Below are positions 1 to 9,175 of a stretch of 64,000 nucleotides of DNA, in pieces. Each line of letters begins with the position of its first letter. Within the stretch, counting starts at the first letter, position 1. The translations under genes and the position numbers were made by a program. The notes under the pieces were generated by a model. The model did no database searches and had not been told where the DNA came from. It saw nothing but the letters and a program-made list of their open reading frames with translations. Origin of the DNA: Oceanobacillus saliphilus (GTDB taxonomy: Bacteria > Bacillota > Bacilli > Bacillales > Amphibacillaceae); NCBI RefSeq assembly GCF_023522835.1, contig NZ_JALCZU010000006.1, positions 184,144-248,143 of the forward strand, written 5' to 3'.

Positions 1-887
1 ACACTGTACCACTTAAAATAGGACAGGTGGCTGTTCACTTTTTCTTTCGGAATCGTGCGGAAACGTGAATAGGCTTCCTTATGGAAACCAGTTCTTGCCA
101 AGGTAATAGCGATGCGTAATTTTTGCTGCTCATGGATTGGATATATATTTAGTAATGCCTGAATATGATTTTGGTATTCCTCTTTCATACCTTTCTCATA
201 ATAATACAGCGCTAAATTAATATGGCTGTAGAGCGAGCTTGGATTTTCTTTCAGAATATCCTCTTCCATCTCAATCGCTTCCTGCTCATGACCTGTAAAG
301 AACAGTGCCTGTGTATAGTCATGTTTCGCCATAGTATGCTCAGGGAATATTGTCATCATTTCTTCTATTATAGGAAGCGCTTTTTCCCACTCCATGTTTT
401 CAAGATGATAAAACGCTGTTTCCTGATAAATGAGCAGTTCATCTTCATCTTCCAGATTCCAGTCGTCTTCGTCCTCTTCATCGATATCTATTAAATCCAG
501 CAAGCTCTCGGCCTCTTCACTGAAATCTCCATCCGGTTCTTTTTCCAGATAGGAGTACGCATATTTTTTGGCATCATTCAATAGACCTAGATGCGCATAG
601 TTATTCGCTAATAGGTAATAACAATCAATATAATCGCTGGATTGCAATACACTTGTCAAGAGCTGATTTGCGGCATGATAGGCACCAATTTCAGTATAAA
701 TAATCGACATTTGACATTTATACAGTGGCTCATCCGGTTTCATCTCTGTCGCTTTTTTCATCCATTTTATTGCTATATCAAACTTTCGTTTTTGAAAAGC
801 TTCTACACCTTTAGTAAAGTAAAAATCACCTTCAGGAATAAAAGGGATAATGTTATTTGTTTTAATTTCCTTATCTTTTGCGTGCAT
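1..887 (-). CDS. TPR-repeat protein (C-terminus cut off by window edge)
   Basis: The frame reads leftwards from ATG at 887, with an AGGGGG ribosome-binding site just upstream, and stays open to the window edge for at least 295 codons. The C-terminus is therefore missing. The visible protein is hydrophilic, has no signal peptide, and shows tetratricopeptide-type helix pairs (for example GVEAFQKRKFDIAIKWM near residues 27-43). A strongly acidic stretch lies at about residues 130-150. TPR proteins act as protein-protein scaffolds. A similar protein, YvcD, lies near trxB in Bacillus, which fits this chromosomal region. That assignment is inference; the partner is unknown. Confidence 0.8.
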   Translation of the reverse strand, partial: MHAKDKEIKTNNIIPFIPEGDFYFTKGVEAFQKRKFDIAIKWMKKATEMKPDEPLYKCQMSIIYTEIGAYHAANQLLTSVLQSSDYIDCYYLLANNYAHLGLLNDAKKYAYSYLEKEPDGDFSEEAESLLDLIDIDEEDEDDWNLEDEDELLIYQETAFYHLENMEWEKALPIIEEMMTIFPEHTMAKHDYTQALFFTGHEQEAIEMEEDILKENPSSLYSHINLALYYYEKGMKEEYQNHIQALLNIYPIHEQQKLRIAITLARTGFHKEAYSRFRTIPKEKVNSHLSYFKWYS

Positions 888-1055
888 GGATATCCCCCTA
901 AATTCGCAACATTCGTCAAAAGTATACCATATTTTTATCTATATTAATATAGGATTGGAAGAAATTTGAAATGGACGCAAAAACAGAGCATGGTTAAATC
1001 ATTTACGCCCTTCACTTTCTTTTATTTTGAAAAAGAATGATAGCAATAAAACGTG

Positions 1056-1084
1056 AAAAAAAGCCAACCGATTTTGATTGGCTT
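1056..1084 (-). terminator. Rho-independent terminator of glpD
   Basis: The stem AAGCCAATC / GGTTGGCTT (one G-U pair) with a 6-nt loop is followed by a T-run on the minus strand, 20 nt past the glpD stop codon. Confidence 0.85.
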
Positions 1085-1104
1085 ATAGTTATATCTTATA
1101 GGAT

Positions 1105-2775
1105 TTATTTAATTGGTGTTACTGCTTCATGTATCAATTGCTTTAGCTCGGCTGAATAATCGTCTTTTTGTTTCTTATTCCATTTCAGCTTTTTTGCCAT
1201 ATAGTTCATTACATGCCGCTGGTGCTTTTCGACCCATTCTCTGTTGAAGTATAAAGCGCCTGTCCTTCGTATAAAGAAATCAGCAGGTTTATATGCCATT
1301 TCGTGTTCAATGGTATAGTTTAATTCTGCAAATACGATTGGATCAATCATTTCCTTAGCAGCTTCATCTTTACATTTTTGATAAATGTTAAAAAGTGTAT
1401 CCACATTGGAACCGTATCGCTGTATGATTTGTGCCGCTATTTCATTTTCAATTCCTAAACTGATTCCGTTTTCAAGTTTAAGCTTCTTGAAATTTTCAAA
1501 ACCCATCGAACCACCAACATCTCCACCGGATATAGGAAGATGTTTTGTATCACTTTTTGAATATAAGATTCCTTCTTCTTCCTTTAATTGGTTTACAATG
1601 GTATCGACTACCTGTTCCGCCATTTTCCGATATCCGGTAAGCTTGCCGCCAGCCATGGAGATTAGTCCGGAATTGGATATGAATATTTCATCCTTACGAG
1701 AGATTTCACTCGGATTGTCTGCACCATTTTCGGCAATTAGCGGTCGTAATCCAACCCAGCTAGATTCCACATTTTCAGCGTTAACGGTAATCATTGGAAA
1801 CATATAATGTATAGCATCAAGTAAGTAATCACGATCCTCTTCTGTCATTAATGGGTTTTCCAGATTGTCATCATAGGCCGTATCTGTGGTTCCTACATAG
1901 GTTTTATTTTCGCGTGGAATCGCAAAAATCATACGCCCATCCGGTGCATCAAAGTAAATTGCCTGTTTCAAAGGAAACGTATCTTTCGAAAATACTAAGT
2001 GTACTCCTTTTGTCAGGTATAATGATTTCCCCAGATTCGATCCGTCAAGTTTCCTTAGACTGTCCACCCAAGGACCGCCAGCATTGATCACTTTCTTCGC
2101 ATAAATAGGAATCAATTCCCCAGAAATTTGATCTTTAACGACTACTCCACATACTATTTTTGCTTCATCATATATAAATTCTATTGCCTTGGCATAGTTT
2201 ACTGCATGAACGCCATGTTCCACAGCTTTCTTCAAAACTTCAATCGTCAGGCGGGCATCATCTGTCTTATATTCCACATAATAACCGCCACCTCTTAGGC
2301 CATCCCTTTTTATCAGAGGTTCTTTCTTTAGTACTTCTTCCGGGCTGAACATTAAACGGCGCTCCTTTTTTTTCACTCCTGCCAGAAAATCATAAACACG
2401 GAGACCAATATTCGATGTCAGCGGCCTAAGCGTACTCCCTTTATGAAATGGCAGGAGCATCCACTCAGGAGTTGTGACATGTGGACCATTCTCAAATACA
2501 ATCGCTCTTTCTCTTCCGACTTCTGCAACCATCTTCACTTCAAATTGTTGTAAGTAACGCAGTCCTCCATGCACCAGTTTTGTCGACCGGCTCGATGTTC
2601 CAGCAGAAAAGTCCTGCATTTCAACTAAACCTGTTTTCAATCCTCTCGTCACTGCATCCAGTGAAATGCCAGCTCCGGTAATTCCTCCCCCGATAACTAA
2701 TACATCCAGTGGTCCACTTTTCAAATTTGCGAAGATATCATCTCGATGATGGCTTGAGAATAAAGTCAATTCCAA
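1105..2775 (-). CDS. glpD: Aerobic glycerol-3-phosphate dehydrogenase
   Basis: FAD-dependent membrane-associated enzyme that oxidises sn-glycerol-3-phosphate to dihydroxyacetone phosphate and feeds electrons to quinone. The 556-residue length is normal for the Bacillus enzyme. The N-terminal dinucleotide-binding motif VIGGGITGAG is at about residues 27-36, followed by the family signature AGTSSRSTKLVHGGLRYL at about 58-75. The frame opens with TTG at 2775. A second TTG two codons later sits better behind the GGGAG ribosome-binding site, so the true start may be 2769. It lies alone after a long leader with a hairpin, the classical arrangement for control by the antiterminator GlpP, which is encoded at 9308-9853. 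No glpF or glpK is present in the window. Confidence 0.96.
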   Translation of the reverse strand: MELTLFSSHHRDDIFANLKSGPLDVLVIGGGITGAGISLDAVTRGLKTGLVEMQDFSAGTSSRSTKLVHGGLRYLQQFEVKMVAEVGRERAIVFENGPHVTTPEWMLLPFHKGSTLRPLTSNIGLRVYDFLAGVKKKERRLMFSPEEVLKKEPLIKRDGLRGGGYYVEYKTDDARLTIEVLKKAVEHGVHAVNYAKAIEFIYDEAKIVCGVVVKDQISGELIPIYAKKVINAGGPWVDSLRKLDGSNLGKSLYLTKGVHLVFSKDTFPLKQAIYFDAPDGRMIFAIPRENKTYVGTTDTAYDDNLENPLMTEEDRDYLLDAIHYMFPMITVNAENVESSWVGLRPLIAENGADNPSEISRKDEIFISNSGLISMAGGKLTGYRKMAEQVVDTIVNQLKEEEGILYSKSDTKHLPISGGDVGGSMGFENFKKLKLENGISLGIENEIAAQIIQRYGSNVDTLFNIYQKCKDEAAKEMIDPIVFAELNYTIEHEMAYKPADFFIRRTGALYFNREWVEKHQRHVMNYMAKKLKWNKKQKDDYSAELKQLIHEAVTPIK

Positions 2776-2861
2776 ACACTCCCTAATAATCGTCTATTGT
2801 CTATACGTAGCTTTTCCCTTTTTTAAAAATTTCCTATCTCGGAAAGACTTGAGAAACCAAA

Positions 2862-2908
2862 AAACCACAAACAAACTAATGCATTGTTGCACTAGTTGTT
2901 TGCGGTTT
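2862..2908 (-). promoter_or_regulatory. glpD leader hairpin, probable GlpP-dependent terminator/antiterminator
   Basis: On the minus strand a long imperfect hairpin (outer arms AAACC...GGTTT, with CAAACA and TGTTTG inside) ends in a TTTTTT run about 90 nt before glpD. It lies between a promoter-like sequence (2946-2975) and glpD. The tandem motif GGAGAAAAGGAGA (2908-2920) abuts its 5' base. Established: Bacillus glpD is controlled by GlpP at a leader terminator. Inference: this hairpin is that target. It may also terminate transcription from the glycosidase gene upstream. Confidence 0.7.
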
Positions 2909-2945
2909 CTCCTTTTCTCCGACCAACCATTATTAACTTGTATTT

Positions 2946-2975
2946 AGTATAGCACAATGTTTCTCTCTTGTGGAA
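2946..2975 (-). promoter_or_regulatory. Candidate glpD promoter
   Basis: The minus strand carries TATACT (2946-2951) with a weak -35-like TTCCAC 18 nt upstream. It would start a leader of about 165 nt ahead of glpD. The -10 is good and the -35 poor, so this is moderate evidence only. Confidence 0.45.
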
Positions 2976-2993
2976 TGAATCTGATGTACCGTT

Positions 2994-5387
2994 TTACTGT
3001 TCGATATTCCATATTAATGGTCGTTTCGAATCAGTATTCTGACCATTAATGAAAATAGATCGTTTTTCAGTTGAAGGAAGATATAGTTTTATATGATCAT
3101 AAGGTAAATGGTAGTCCCCTTCAACGGCAAGTCTAATATCGACTTTATCTTCATATGTCTGTATCACCGTTTTAATATAAGCAAATTCACCTTTTTTATA
3201 ATTAAAACTTTCACCATCATCTTCGTAAAATGAAGCAGTAAAGTAACCTTCTCCTAATGTTGGATAGATTAGTAATCCACGCTCTTCAAGGTTTTTATTT
3301 TTAAAACTAATCTCACCGTCCCTTACAGGAAAAACAGAACCAGATTGAGCAAACATGGGAATCTTGTCTAAAGGTGCATCGACAACAATTTGCGATTTCC
3401 CCTCATAGAAACGCCCATCATTTAAATCATACCAACCTATTTCATTATCAGGTAAATAGACTTCACGAGTGCGTGTATCTTTTTCCACTACATTGCAGAC
3501 TAATAAATTTCCTCCAACCAGGAAATCATCATTTTCTCTAAAATTATTTGGATCATTTTCAAAGTAATAAAAAGTAGGAGTCAGAATAGGTTTATATTCC
3601 GTATGAGCCACATGCAGCAAATGATAAAGATAAGGAATCCATTTTACCCTTTCCTTCATTAGTTTACTGATTATCTCCATATAGTCCGGATACATCCATG
3701 GTACATTAACCGTATTGTCATCATTCCAGGAATGGATTGTAAAACGGGGATGAAAAATACCGTTTTGTATCCAACGGATGAAAAGTTCAGGATCTGGAGC
3801 ACTTCCTGCAAAGCCACCAACATCATGTCCGTAATTGTATATACCGCTTAAACTTAAACCTAGCCCCATCTTCAAATTATAACGAATGGTCTTCCATTCA
3901 GTAAAATTATCTCCTGTCCATGTTTGTACATATCGTTGCATTCCAGGCGCACCAGAACGTGATATTAAATATGGACGTCTATCCGGATTATGTTCCAATT
4001 GGGCCTCATAAGAAGCCTTCATCATCAGCATGGTTTGAATTGGCTTTATTTCGCTTACTGGTATGGCGTCCTCGAATCCATTTGCCAATGCTGTATCATC
4101 CCATATTTCGTATTCATTATTGTCATTCCACGTTGAATCAATCCCATATTCCAATAACTCTTTTTTGACTTTGCTTTTCCACCAATCAAATGCAGCCTTA
4201 TTCGTAAAATCCAAATAGGAACCGGTATCATCCCAGAATTGAGCAATTTCAGGAGTCACTCCATCGGAAGAAAGAATAAAATATCCCAATTTTTCCAATT
4301 CCTCATATAAAGGATGATCTTTAAGAAATGCTGGTTTGATATTTGCGCTAATATTTATTTTATTATCATGAAAGTAATCCACCATAGCATGTGGATCAGG
4401 AATTTTAGACAAATTCCAATGAAAGACATAGCGCTTTCCTTCAATACTTGTATATCCAGAAGAAAGCTGGAATAAATCACAAGGAATATCAAATGATTTA
4501 CAAGCCTCTACAAACTTTTTCAGCTGTTCCTGTGCATCTGGCGCATCCGTATATGTCATCGTAGAGCCAGAATAACCTAAACTCCACTTAGGAGGCAAAA
4601 TTGTGTTACCAGTCAATTTAGAAAATTTCTCAACAACTTCTTTTACTTGAGGTCCGTAAAAAAAATAATAATCCAAATTTCCATTTTTAGCTTGATAGTA
4701 CTTATAGTTACCATGATAATTATCTAACTCCGAACCCATATCAAATACAGAATCACTATAATTATCGTAGAAGAGTCCATAGGAGAGTTTCGTAACTTCA
4801 TTGTACGTTACATAAAACGGTATATGTTTATAAAGTGGATCCGTGTGTTCAGCATCATATCCCATAGCATCGATATTTAGCATTCTGTACCTCTTACCTG
4901 CCTTGTTTAAGGTACCACTTTTTTCCCCAAGACCATAGTAATGCTCTCCATGACTTCTCTGCAGATAATGAAATACGCCATCACCTAAACATTTATTAAA
5001 ATTATAACTTTGTGTTTTCCTATCATTCACGATCAATACCCAATCATCCTGTTTTTTTCCATACCAGCTGATTTTGAATCCATTTAGATCAACCATAGCC
5101 TTCATGTTACTAGTTGAAACTTCAATTTGATTAGCTTTTGTAATAACATGATACTTAGGTAAAGAAAATGGGCTCAGATCAAACCTGTCCCGACCTTCTG
5201 CAGGAATATCCTCTGCCATAGGTGCGATTGTCCAAGTCTTATTCATAATCGGATGGTTGTCTGTAGGGATAAAAATACGGAAAACATCTTCTTCCAATAT
5301 ATACATGTATACATCCTGTTCCTTAGAATGAAAAATGATTTTATTCTTATCGGTAGACACAACATTAAATGCTATATCTTTGATCAT
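2994..5387 (-). CDS. GH31-family alpha-glycosidase
   Basis: 797 residues, cytoplasmic (no signal peptide), with the glycoside hydrolase family 31 layout: N-terminal beta domain, TIM barrel, C-terminal beta domains. The nucleophile motif is TWNDNNEYEIWDD with Asp422. The acid/base is Asp493 in TWTGDNFTEW. The commoner GH31 nucleophile motif is WNDMNEP, so this is a divergent subgroup and substrate cannot be read from sequence: alpha-glucoside, alpha-xyloside or alpha-galactoside are all possible. The start ATG has a GAGAGGAGTG ribosome-binding site and lies 20 nt after dctM, so it is the last gene of the TRAP operon. The context suggests it cleaves what the TRAP system imports, perhaps a glycerol-containing glycoside (inference). 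Confidence 0.88.
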   Translation of the reverse strand: MIKDIAFNVVSTDKNKIIFHSKEQDVYMYILEEDVFRIFIPTDNHPIMNKTWTIAPMAEDIPAEGRDRFDLSPFSLPKYHVITKANQIEVSTSNMKAMVDLNGFKISWYGKKQDDWVLIVNDRKTQSYNFNKCLGDGVFHYLQRSHGEHYYGLGEKSGTLNKAGKRYRMLNIDAMGYDAEHTDPLYKHIPFYVTYNEVTKLSYGLFYDNYSDSVFDMGSELDNYHGNYKYYQAKNGNLDYYFFYGPQVKEVVEKFSKLTGNTILPPKWSLGYSGSTMTYTDAPDAQEQLKKFVEACKSFDIPCDLFQLSSGYTSIEGKRYVFHWNLSKIPDPHAMVDYFHDNKINISANIKPAFLKDHPLYEELEKLGYFILSSDGVTPEIAQFWDDTGSYLDFTNKAAFDWWKSKVKKELLEYGIDSTWNDNNEYEIWDDTALANGFEDAIPVSEIKPIQTMLMMKASYEAQLEHNPDRRPYLISRSGAPGMQRYVQTWTGDNFTEWKTIRYNLKMGLGLSLSGIYNYGHDVGGFAGSAPDPELFIRWIQNGIFHPRFTIHSWNDDNTVNVPWMYPDYMEIISKLMKERVKWIPYLYHLLHVAHTEYKPILTPTFYYFENDPNNFRENDDFLVGGNLLVCNVVEKDTRTREVYLPDNEIGWYDLNDGRFYEGKSQIVVDAPLDKIPMFAQSGSVFPVRDGEISFKNKNLEERGLLIYPTLGEGYFTASFYEDDGESFNYKKGEFAYIKTVIQTYEDKVDIRLAVEGDYHLPYDHIKLYLPSTEKRSIFINGQNTDSKRPLIWNIEQ

Positions 5388-5407
5388 GTGAACGCACTCC
5401 TCTCCAT

Positions 5408-6712
5408 TTACATAAGACCAAATAATTTAGGTATTGCTAAGCTGAACCAAGGGAAATACGTAATTAATAATAGTGTAATTACGAGTGGCACATACATTTT
5501 CATCAATGGTCTTATCACAGATTCGATTGAAACATTTGCTATGCTACTTCCCACAAACAGCGCACTCCCTACTGGTGGTGTAGTAATTCCAATACATAAG
5601 TTAAATATTAAAATCACTCCGAAATGTACTGGGTCTATTCCTATCTGCAAGGCAATTGGCAGAAAAATCGGCGAAAATATTAATATAGCAGGTGTAATAT
5701 CCATGAATGTCCCAACTATTAACAGAATAATATTCATCAACAATAGGATAATGATAGGGTTTTCAGAAACCGATAACAACAGTTCAGAAATAGCGCGAGG
5801 AATCCCCGCGTAGGCCATCACCCAAGACATAATAGAAGATGCTCCCACAAGAAAAAGGACAATGCCAGTCATTACAACCGTTTCCTTTAATATATTCGGA
5901 ATTTGAAAGAGCTTAATCTGTTTATAAAAGAAAGATAAAATAATGGAATATAGAACAGCGACTGCCGCCCCTTCTGTAGCAGTAAAAACTCCAGCTACGA
6001 TTCCCCCAATAACTACGATAATTAAGGAAAGACTTGGTAGAGCATCAATGATTACTTTTAATCCTTGTTTAAATGTAAGTTTATCTGATATGGGATATTT
6101 CGCACGTTTAGCAATGAAATATGCTGTAATCATAATGGAAACCCCCATTAAAATGCCTGGTAAATAGCCTGCCATAAACAAAGCTGATATGGAAGTACCA
6201 CCACTAACCAAGGAATATACAATAAATGCAGTTGTCGGAGGAATTAGCAAACCAGCCGGAGCCGAAGCAATATTTACTGCAGCTGAAAAGGATGGATCAT
6301 ATCCTTCTTTCTTTTGCATCGGATTCATTAATCCTCCTATTGCTGCTGCTGAAGCGACTGCAGAACCAGAAATAGAACCAAACAGCATATTACCCACAAC
6401 ATTAGTATGTGCTAACGCCCCTGGCAATCTACCAACCAATAGCTTTGCCAGATTAATTAATCTAATTGCAATGCCGCCATTATTCATAATACTTCCCGAG
6501 AGCATAAAAAAGATTAGAGCGAGTAATGTAAAGCTATTGATACCTTGAAATAATTTTTGGGCAGCCGTAAAGGTGATCACATCTAAAGGAACGAAAGTCA
6601 ATGCTGAAACAATAGAGGAGATACCAATGCCAACAGATATTGGCACTCCGATAGCAAGTAAAAGAAAGAACAAGCCAAATAAAACCAGTGATGTCAGTAA
6701 TGCCGTTTCCAA
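5408..6712 (-). CDS. dctM: TRAP transporter large permease subunit DctM
   Basis: About 434 residues, very hydrophobic with around a dozen membrane segments, and the DctM-family pattern (SGSAVASAAAIGGLMNPM at about residues 118-135). DctM forms the sodium-driven transport channel of tripartite ATP-independent periplasmic transporters. I start it at TTG 6712, one nt after the dctQ stop codon, because AGGTAGGTGA sits 5 nt upstream. A GTG three codons earlier would have almost no spacing to that site. It is translationally linked to dctQ and followed after 20 nt by the glycosidase. Confidence 0.93.
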   Translation of the reverse strand: METALLTSLVLFGLFFLLLAIGVPISVGIGISSIVSALTFVPLDVITFTAAQKLFQGINSFTLLALIFFMLSGSIMNNGGIAIRLINLAKLLVGRLPGALAHTNVVGNMLFGSISGSAVASAAAIGGLMNPMQKKEGYDPSFSAAVNIASAPAGLLIPPTTAFIVYSLVSGGTSISALFMAGYLPGILMGVSIMITAYFIAKRAKYPISDKLTFKQGLKVIIDALPSLSLIIVVIGGIVAGVFTATEGAAVAVLYSIILSFFYKQIKLFQIPNILKETVVMTGIVLFLVGASSIMSWVMAYAGIPRAISELLLSVSENPIIILLLMNIILLIVGTFMDITPAILIFSPIFLPIALQIGIDPVHFGVILIFNLCIGITTPPVGSALFVGSSIANVSIESVIRPLMKMYVPLVITLLLITYFPWFSLAIPKLFGLM

Positions 6713-6713
6713 A

Positions 6714-7196
6714 TTAGTCACCTACCTTTTTGGGAATTCGATAATTTTTTATATCCAATAATTTATAAAAGATTATCAAAAAACCACTAATTGGCAATAT
6801 AGAATAAATCAAGCCCGTTGAAATCCCAAGAATGGGGGTATTCTGTCCCATCGTAATATTCACCGCTTCAAAGCCACCAATTATTAATACCAAAACAGTG
6901 AATACTACAATAAATAAGTCATTTATTATTGTGATAACGAACTCATTTTTTCCTTTAAGTTTATTCTTAATAAACGTTAAAGCTAAATGCTGATTTGTTC
7001 CAAATGCATAGCTTGCACCAAGCATCGATGTCCAAACTAACAGGAAACCTAACAACTCATTGGTAAACGTACTCGGGTTAGATAAAACATATCGACTGAA
7101 AACCTGCCATAAAGCTCCAAGCACTAAGATAATCAACAAAAAGGAGGCAGAAATAAGGATAATTCGATCCAGTACATTTTTAATTTTTTCTATCAT
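6714..7196 (-). CDS. dctQ: TRAP transporter small permease subunit DctQ
   Basis: 160 residues with four predicted membrane helices, the size and topology of DctQ subunits. The motif LGALWQVFSRYVL near residues 26-38 is typical. It partners DctM in the membrane. The ATG has an AAGGAAGTG ribosome-binding site. The gene is separated from dctP by 840 bp filled with repeats, which is unusual because dctP and dctQ are normally adjacent. This suggests the repeats were inserted into the operon (inference). Confidence 0.92.
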   Translation of the reverse strand: MIEKIKNVLDRIILISASFLLIILVLGALWQVFSRYVLSNPSTFTNELLGFLLVWTSMLGASYAFGTNQHLALTFIKNKLKGKNEFVITIINDLFIVVFTVLVLIIGGFEAVNITMGQNTPILGISTGLIYSILPISGFLIIFYKLLDIKNYRIPKKVGD

Positions 7197-7306
7197 AATT
7201 TATATCACTTCCTTGTAAGTTTTGCTGGTTTATGAGCCTCGTATTTTATGTGAACTCCGAAATAACTTCTGCAGCGCTGAAATGGAAACTAGTTGCTTCT
7301 GCAGGC

Positions 7307-7422
7307 GCAGCCAGTATACACTTCGCTTTCCGCGGGCGGCTGGTGAGCCCCTTCATGCTAACGCATTTCAGTGACTCACCTATGCCTTTCCTCCCGCTGG
7401 AGTCTACGTGTATACTGGCTGC
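7307..7422. repeat. GC-rich 116-bp hairpin repeat, copy 1
   Basis: Bounded by perfect 15-bp inverted arms, GCAGCCAGTATACAC (7307-7321) and GTGTATACTGGCTGC (7408-7422). The core carries CCGCGGGCGGCTGGTGAGCC and ends near CTCCCGCTGGAGTCTAC. It lies between dctP and dctQ. Its core matches copy 2 at 7715-7830 read on the other strand. Base composition is much richer in GC than the flanks. No coding potential. Confidence 0.85.
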
Positions 7423-7714
7423 TGGTATAGGAGTTCTTTAAAAGGAAAATCTATGCAAGAACAAGCCAAACTTTTGATTTAACTTTGATAGCATCCAGCA
7501 TTTTTATAACAAGCTACAAAGGCCTTTATGGTTCCTCGATGAATCTGAGTCACCTTGGGGAAAAATGCTTTATTCTCTTTGTTCTCTTTTACATTTCAGT
7601 AAGAAAATTAGTTTATATGTGAGGGGTCACCGTTTGCTGCTCATCCGTCTGGAGAATCTATATGATGTTATTTCAGCTATTATATGGATATTAATTGAAC
7701 AATTTACTAACCAG

Positions 7715-7830
7715 CTCTGGGGAATTCACGGAGACTTCTGCGGGAGCAGAGGCATCGGTGAGACAGCGCAGCGCTTTAGCGCAAGTTGGCTCAACAGCCG
7801 CCCGCGAAAAGCGCAGTGAATTCCCCAGAG
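7715..7830. repeat. GC-rich 116-bp hairpin repeat, copy 2 (inverted relative to copy 1)
   Basis: Arms CTCTGGGGAATTCAC (7715-7729) and GTGAATTCCCCAGAG (7816-7830) are perfect inverted repeats but unlike the arms of copy 1. The core on the minus strand (GCGGGCGGCTGTTGAGCC ... CTCCCGCAGAAGTCTCC) is clearly homologous to copy 1. The total length is the same, 116 bp. Between the two copies (7423-7714) I see no gene. Confidence 0.85.
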
Positions 7831-7884
7831 CGATTGCCGGAGAAACTATTTTCCAATATCAGTGCTGTTGTTTTAACATAAAAG

Positions 7885-7915
7885 AAGTTACGTCGCATTT
7901 TATATCAACTGCGAT
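7885..7915. repeat. 31-bp sequence repeated in inverse orientation at 27959-27989
   Basis: An exact 31-bp match to the reverse complement of 27959-27989. It begins AAGTTACGTCGC and ends CAACTGCGAT. It lies 55 bp beyond GC-rich repeat copy 2, so both may be parts of a larger decayed element. Confidence 0.85.
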
Positions 7916-8002
7916 GAACTTAAGCTGCGTATCTCCTACCCTTCTATTTTTCGAAGGCTTATTTGTCAATTTAACGATGCAAAAGTTAAGACAGTAATTA
8001 TT

Positions 8003-8027
8003 GAAGGTGCTCTTCATGAGCACCTTC
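8003..8027 (-). other. Stable hairpin just downstream of dctP
   Basis: Perfect 10-bp stem GAAGGTGCTC / GAGCACCTTC with a 5-nt loop, 10 nt past the dctP stop codon, with no T-run after it. Such hairpins after solute-binding-protein genes usually stabilise the upstream mRNA or reduce downstream expression (family knowledge). That role is inferred here. Confidence 0.7.
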
Positions 8028-8036
8028 ATTCTCCAT

Positions 8037-9044
8037 CTATTGATTTAACTCGTTAATGGCATCTATAATTTCTGCCAATCTTTCATCCTGACTATATTCT
8101 TCATGAAGAGGTTGGACAGCCTCAATAAATGGTTCTTTGTTTACTTCATAAAATTGTACACCCATCTCTTCTGCGTCCTTAACGGCTTCTTCAAGTGCCT
8201 GGTTCCAGAGTTCTGTATGTTCTACTCTGGACTCGTCAGCTGCATCTAAAAATGCCTGTCTCTGATTATCTGTAAAGCTTTCCCATTTTCCTTTATTTAT
8301 AACAACAATATCAGGAATGTTTGTATGTTCTGAGTAGGAGAAAGCTTTCGAAACTTCACCATGTTGCCCTGTAGTCAAAGCAGTCGGATTACTTTCAGCG
8401 CCATCTATCACGCCTTGTTGAAGTGCTGTATAAATTTCACCGTATGCAAGCGGAGTCGGTGTACCTCCCAATAGTCTGACCATCTCTATCGCAGTCCTGC
8501 TATCCATAACCCTTATTAGCATACCCTCTAAATCTTCTGGTGTTTCAATCGGCGTATCTTTCGTATAGAAACTTCGTGCACCTGAGTCGAAATAAGAGAG
8601 TCCTATAAAATCATTAGCTTCCGTAGACTGATAGATTTCCTGCACAATTTCAGATTCCATTACATTCCGATAATGTTCATCACTTGTAAAGATATACGGT
8701 AGCGAGAATACGGAATACTCATCGGAGAAGGTTTCCAATGCCCCGGCGCTTACTTTCGTAATGTCAACGCTACCATTTTGCAGCTGTTCCAAAACTTCAG
8801 ACTCACTTCCTAATACACCATTCGAAAAAATCTCAAACGTTATGGTTCCATTCGTTTTATCTTCTACAGCTTCAGCAAAGCTTGTAAGTGCAGTGTGTAT
8901 TGGGTGATCCTCACTCAGATTATGAGCAAGTCTTAACTCCTGTGTTCCCTCTCCTTCTGCTTCTCCATTTCCCTCTGAATTAGAACCACATGCCACTAAC
9001 AGGCCAAGTGCCAAGATACAAAAAAACAATACCAACTTTTTCAA
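8037..9044 (-). CDS. dctP: TRAP transporter solute-binding lipoprotein DctP
   Basis: 335 residues. A lipoprotein signal peptide ends at the lipobox LVAC with Cys19 as the lipidation site, so the protein is anchored outside the membrane. The mature part follows the DctP family, with the conserved stretch LAYGEIYTALQQGVIDGAE at about residues 199-217. It binds the substrate and delivers it to DctQ/DctM. Most characterised DctP proteins bind carboxylates, but the substrate here is unknown. It starts at TTG 9044 behind AGAAAGGAAG. It is the first gene of the operon, after a CcpA-type promoter and a leader hairpin. Confidence 0.93.
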   Translation of the reverse strand: MKKLVLFFCILALGLLVACGSNSEGNGEAEGEGTQELRLAHNLSEDHPIHTALTSFAEAVEDKTNGTITFEIFSNGVLGSESEVLEQLQNGSVDITKVSAGALETFSDEYSVFSLPYIFTSDEHYRNVMESEIVQEIYQSTEANDFIGLSYFDSGARSFYTKDTPIETPEDLEGMLIRVMDSRTAIEMVRLLGGTPTPLAYGEIYTALQQGVIDGAESNPTALTTGQHGEVSKAFSYSEHTNIPDIVVINKGKWESFTDNQRQAFLDAADESRVEHTELWNQALEEAVKDAEEMGVQFYEVNKEPFIEAVQPLHEEYSQDERLAEIIDAINELNQ

Positions 9045-9175
9045 ATTAATCTTCCTTTCTTTTGAATTTTCTGATATTTGTTATTGAAACTTGTTATTCC
9101 ATTTTCAGATCAGACTAAAAAGCTGAGACGTCTCTCCCCATCTTTACACCCCTTCTAGAAAACTTAACATGAAGA

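Noticed and set aside
222-947. Plus-strand open frames of about 90-100 codons opposite the TPR gene
   Set aside because: They are antisense shadows of the longer minus-strand frame, lack ribosome-binding sites and have implausible Phe/Cys/His-rich compositions.
7232-7997. Open frames within the dctP-dctQ gap
   Set aside because: They run across the two GC-rich hairpin repeats and have no ribosome-binding sites or family resemblance; the gap is better explained by inserted repeats.
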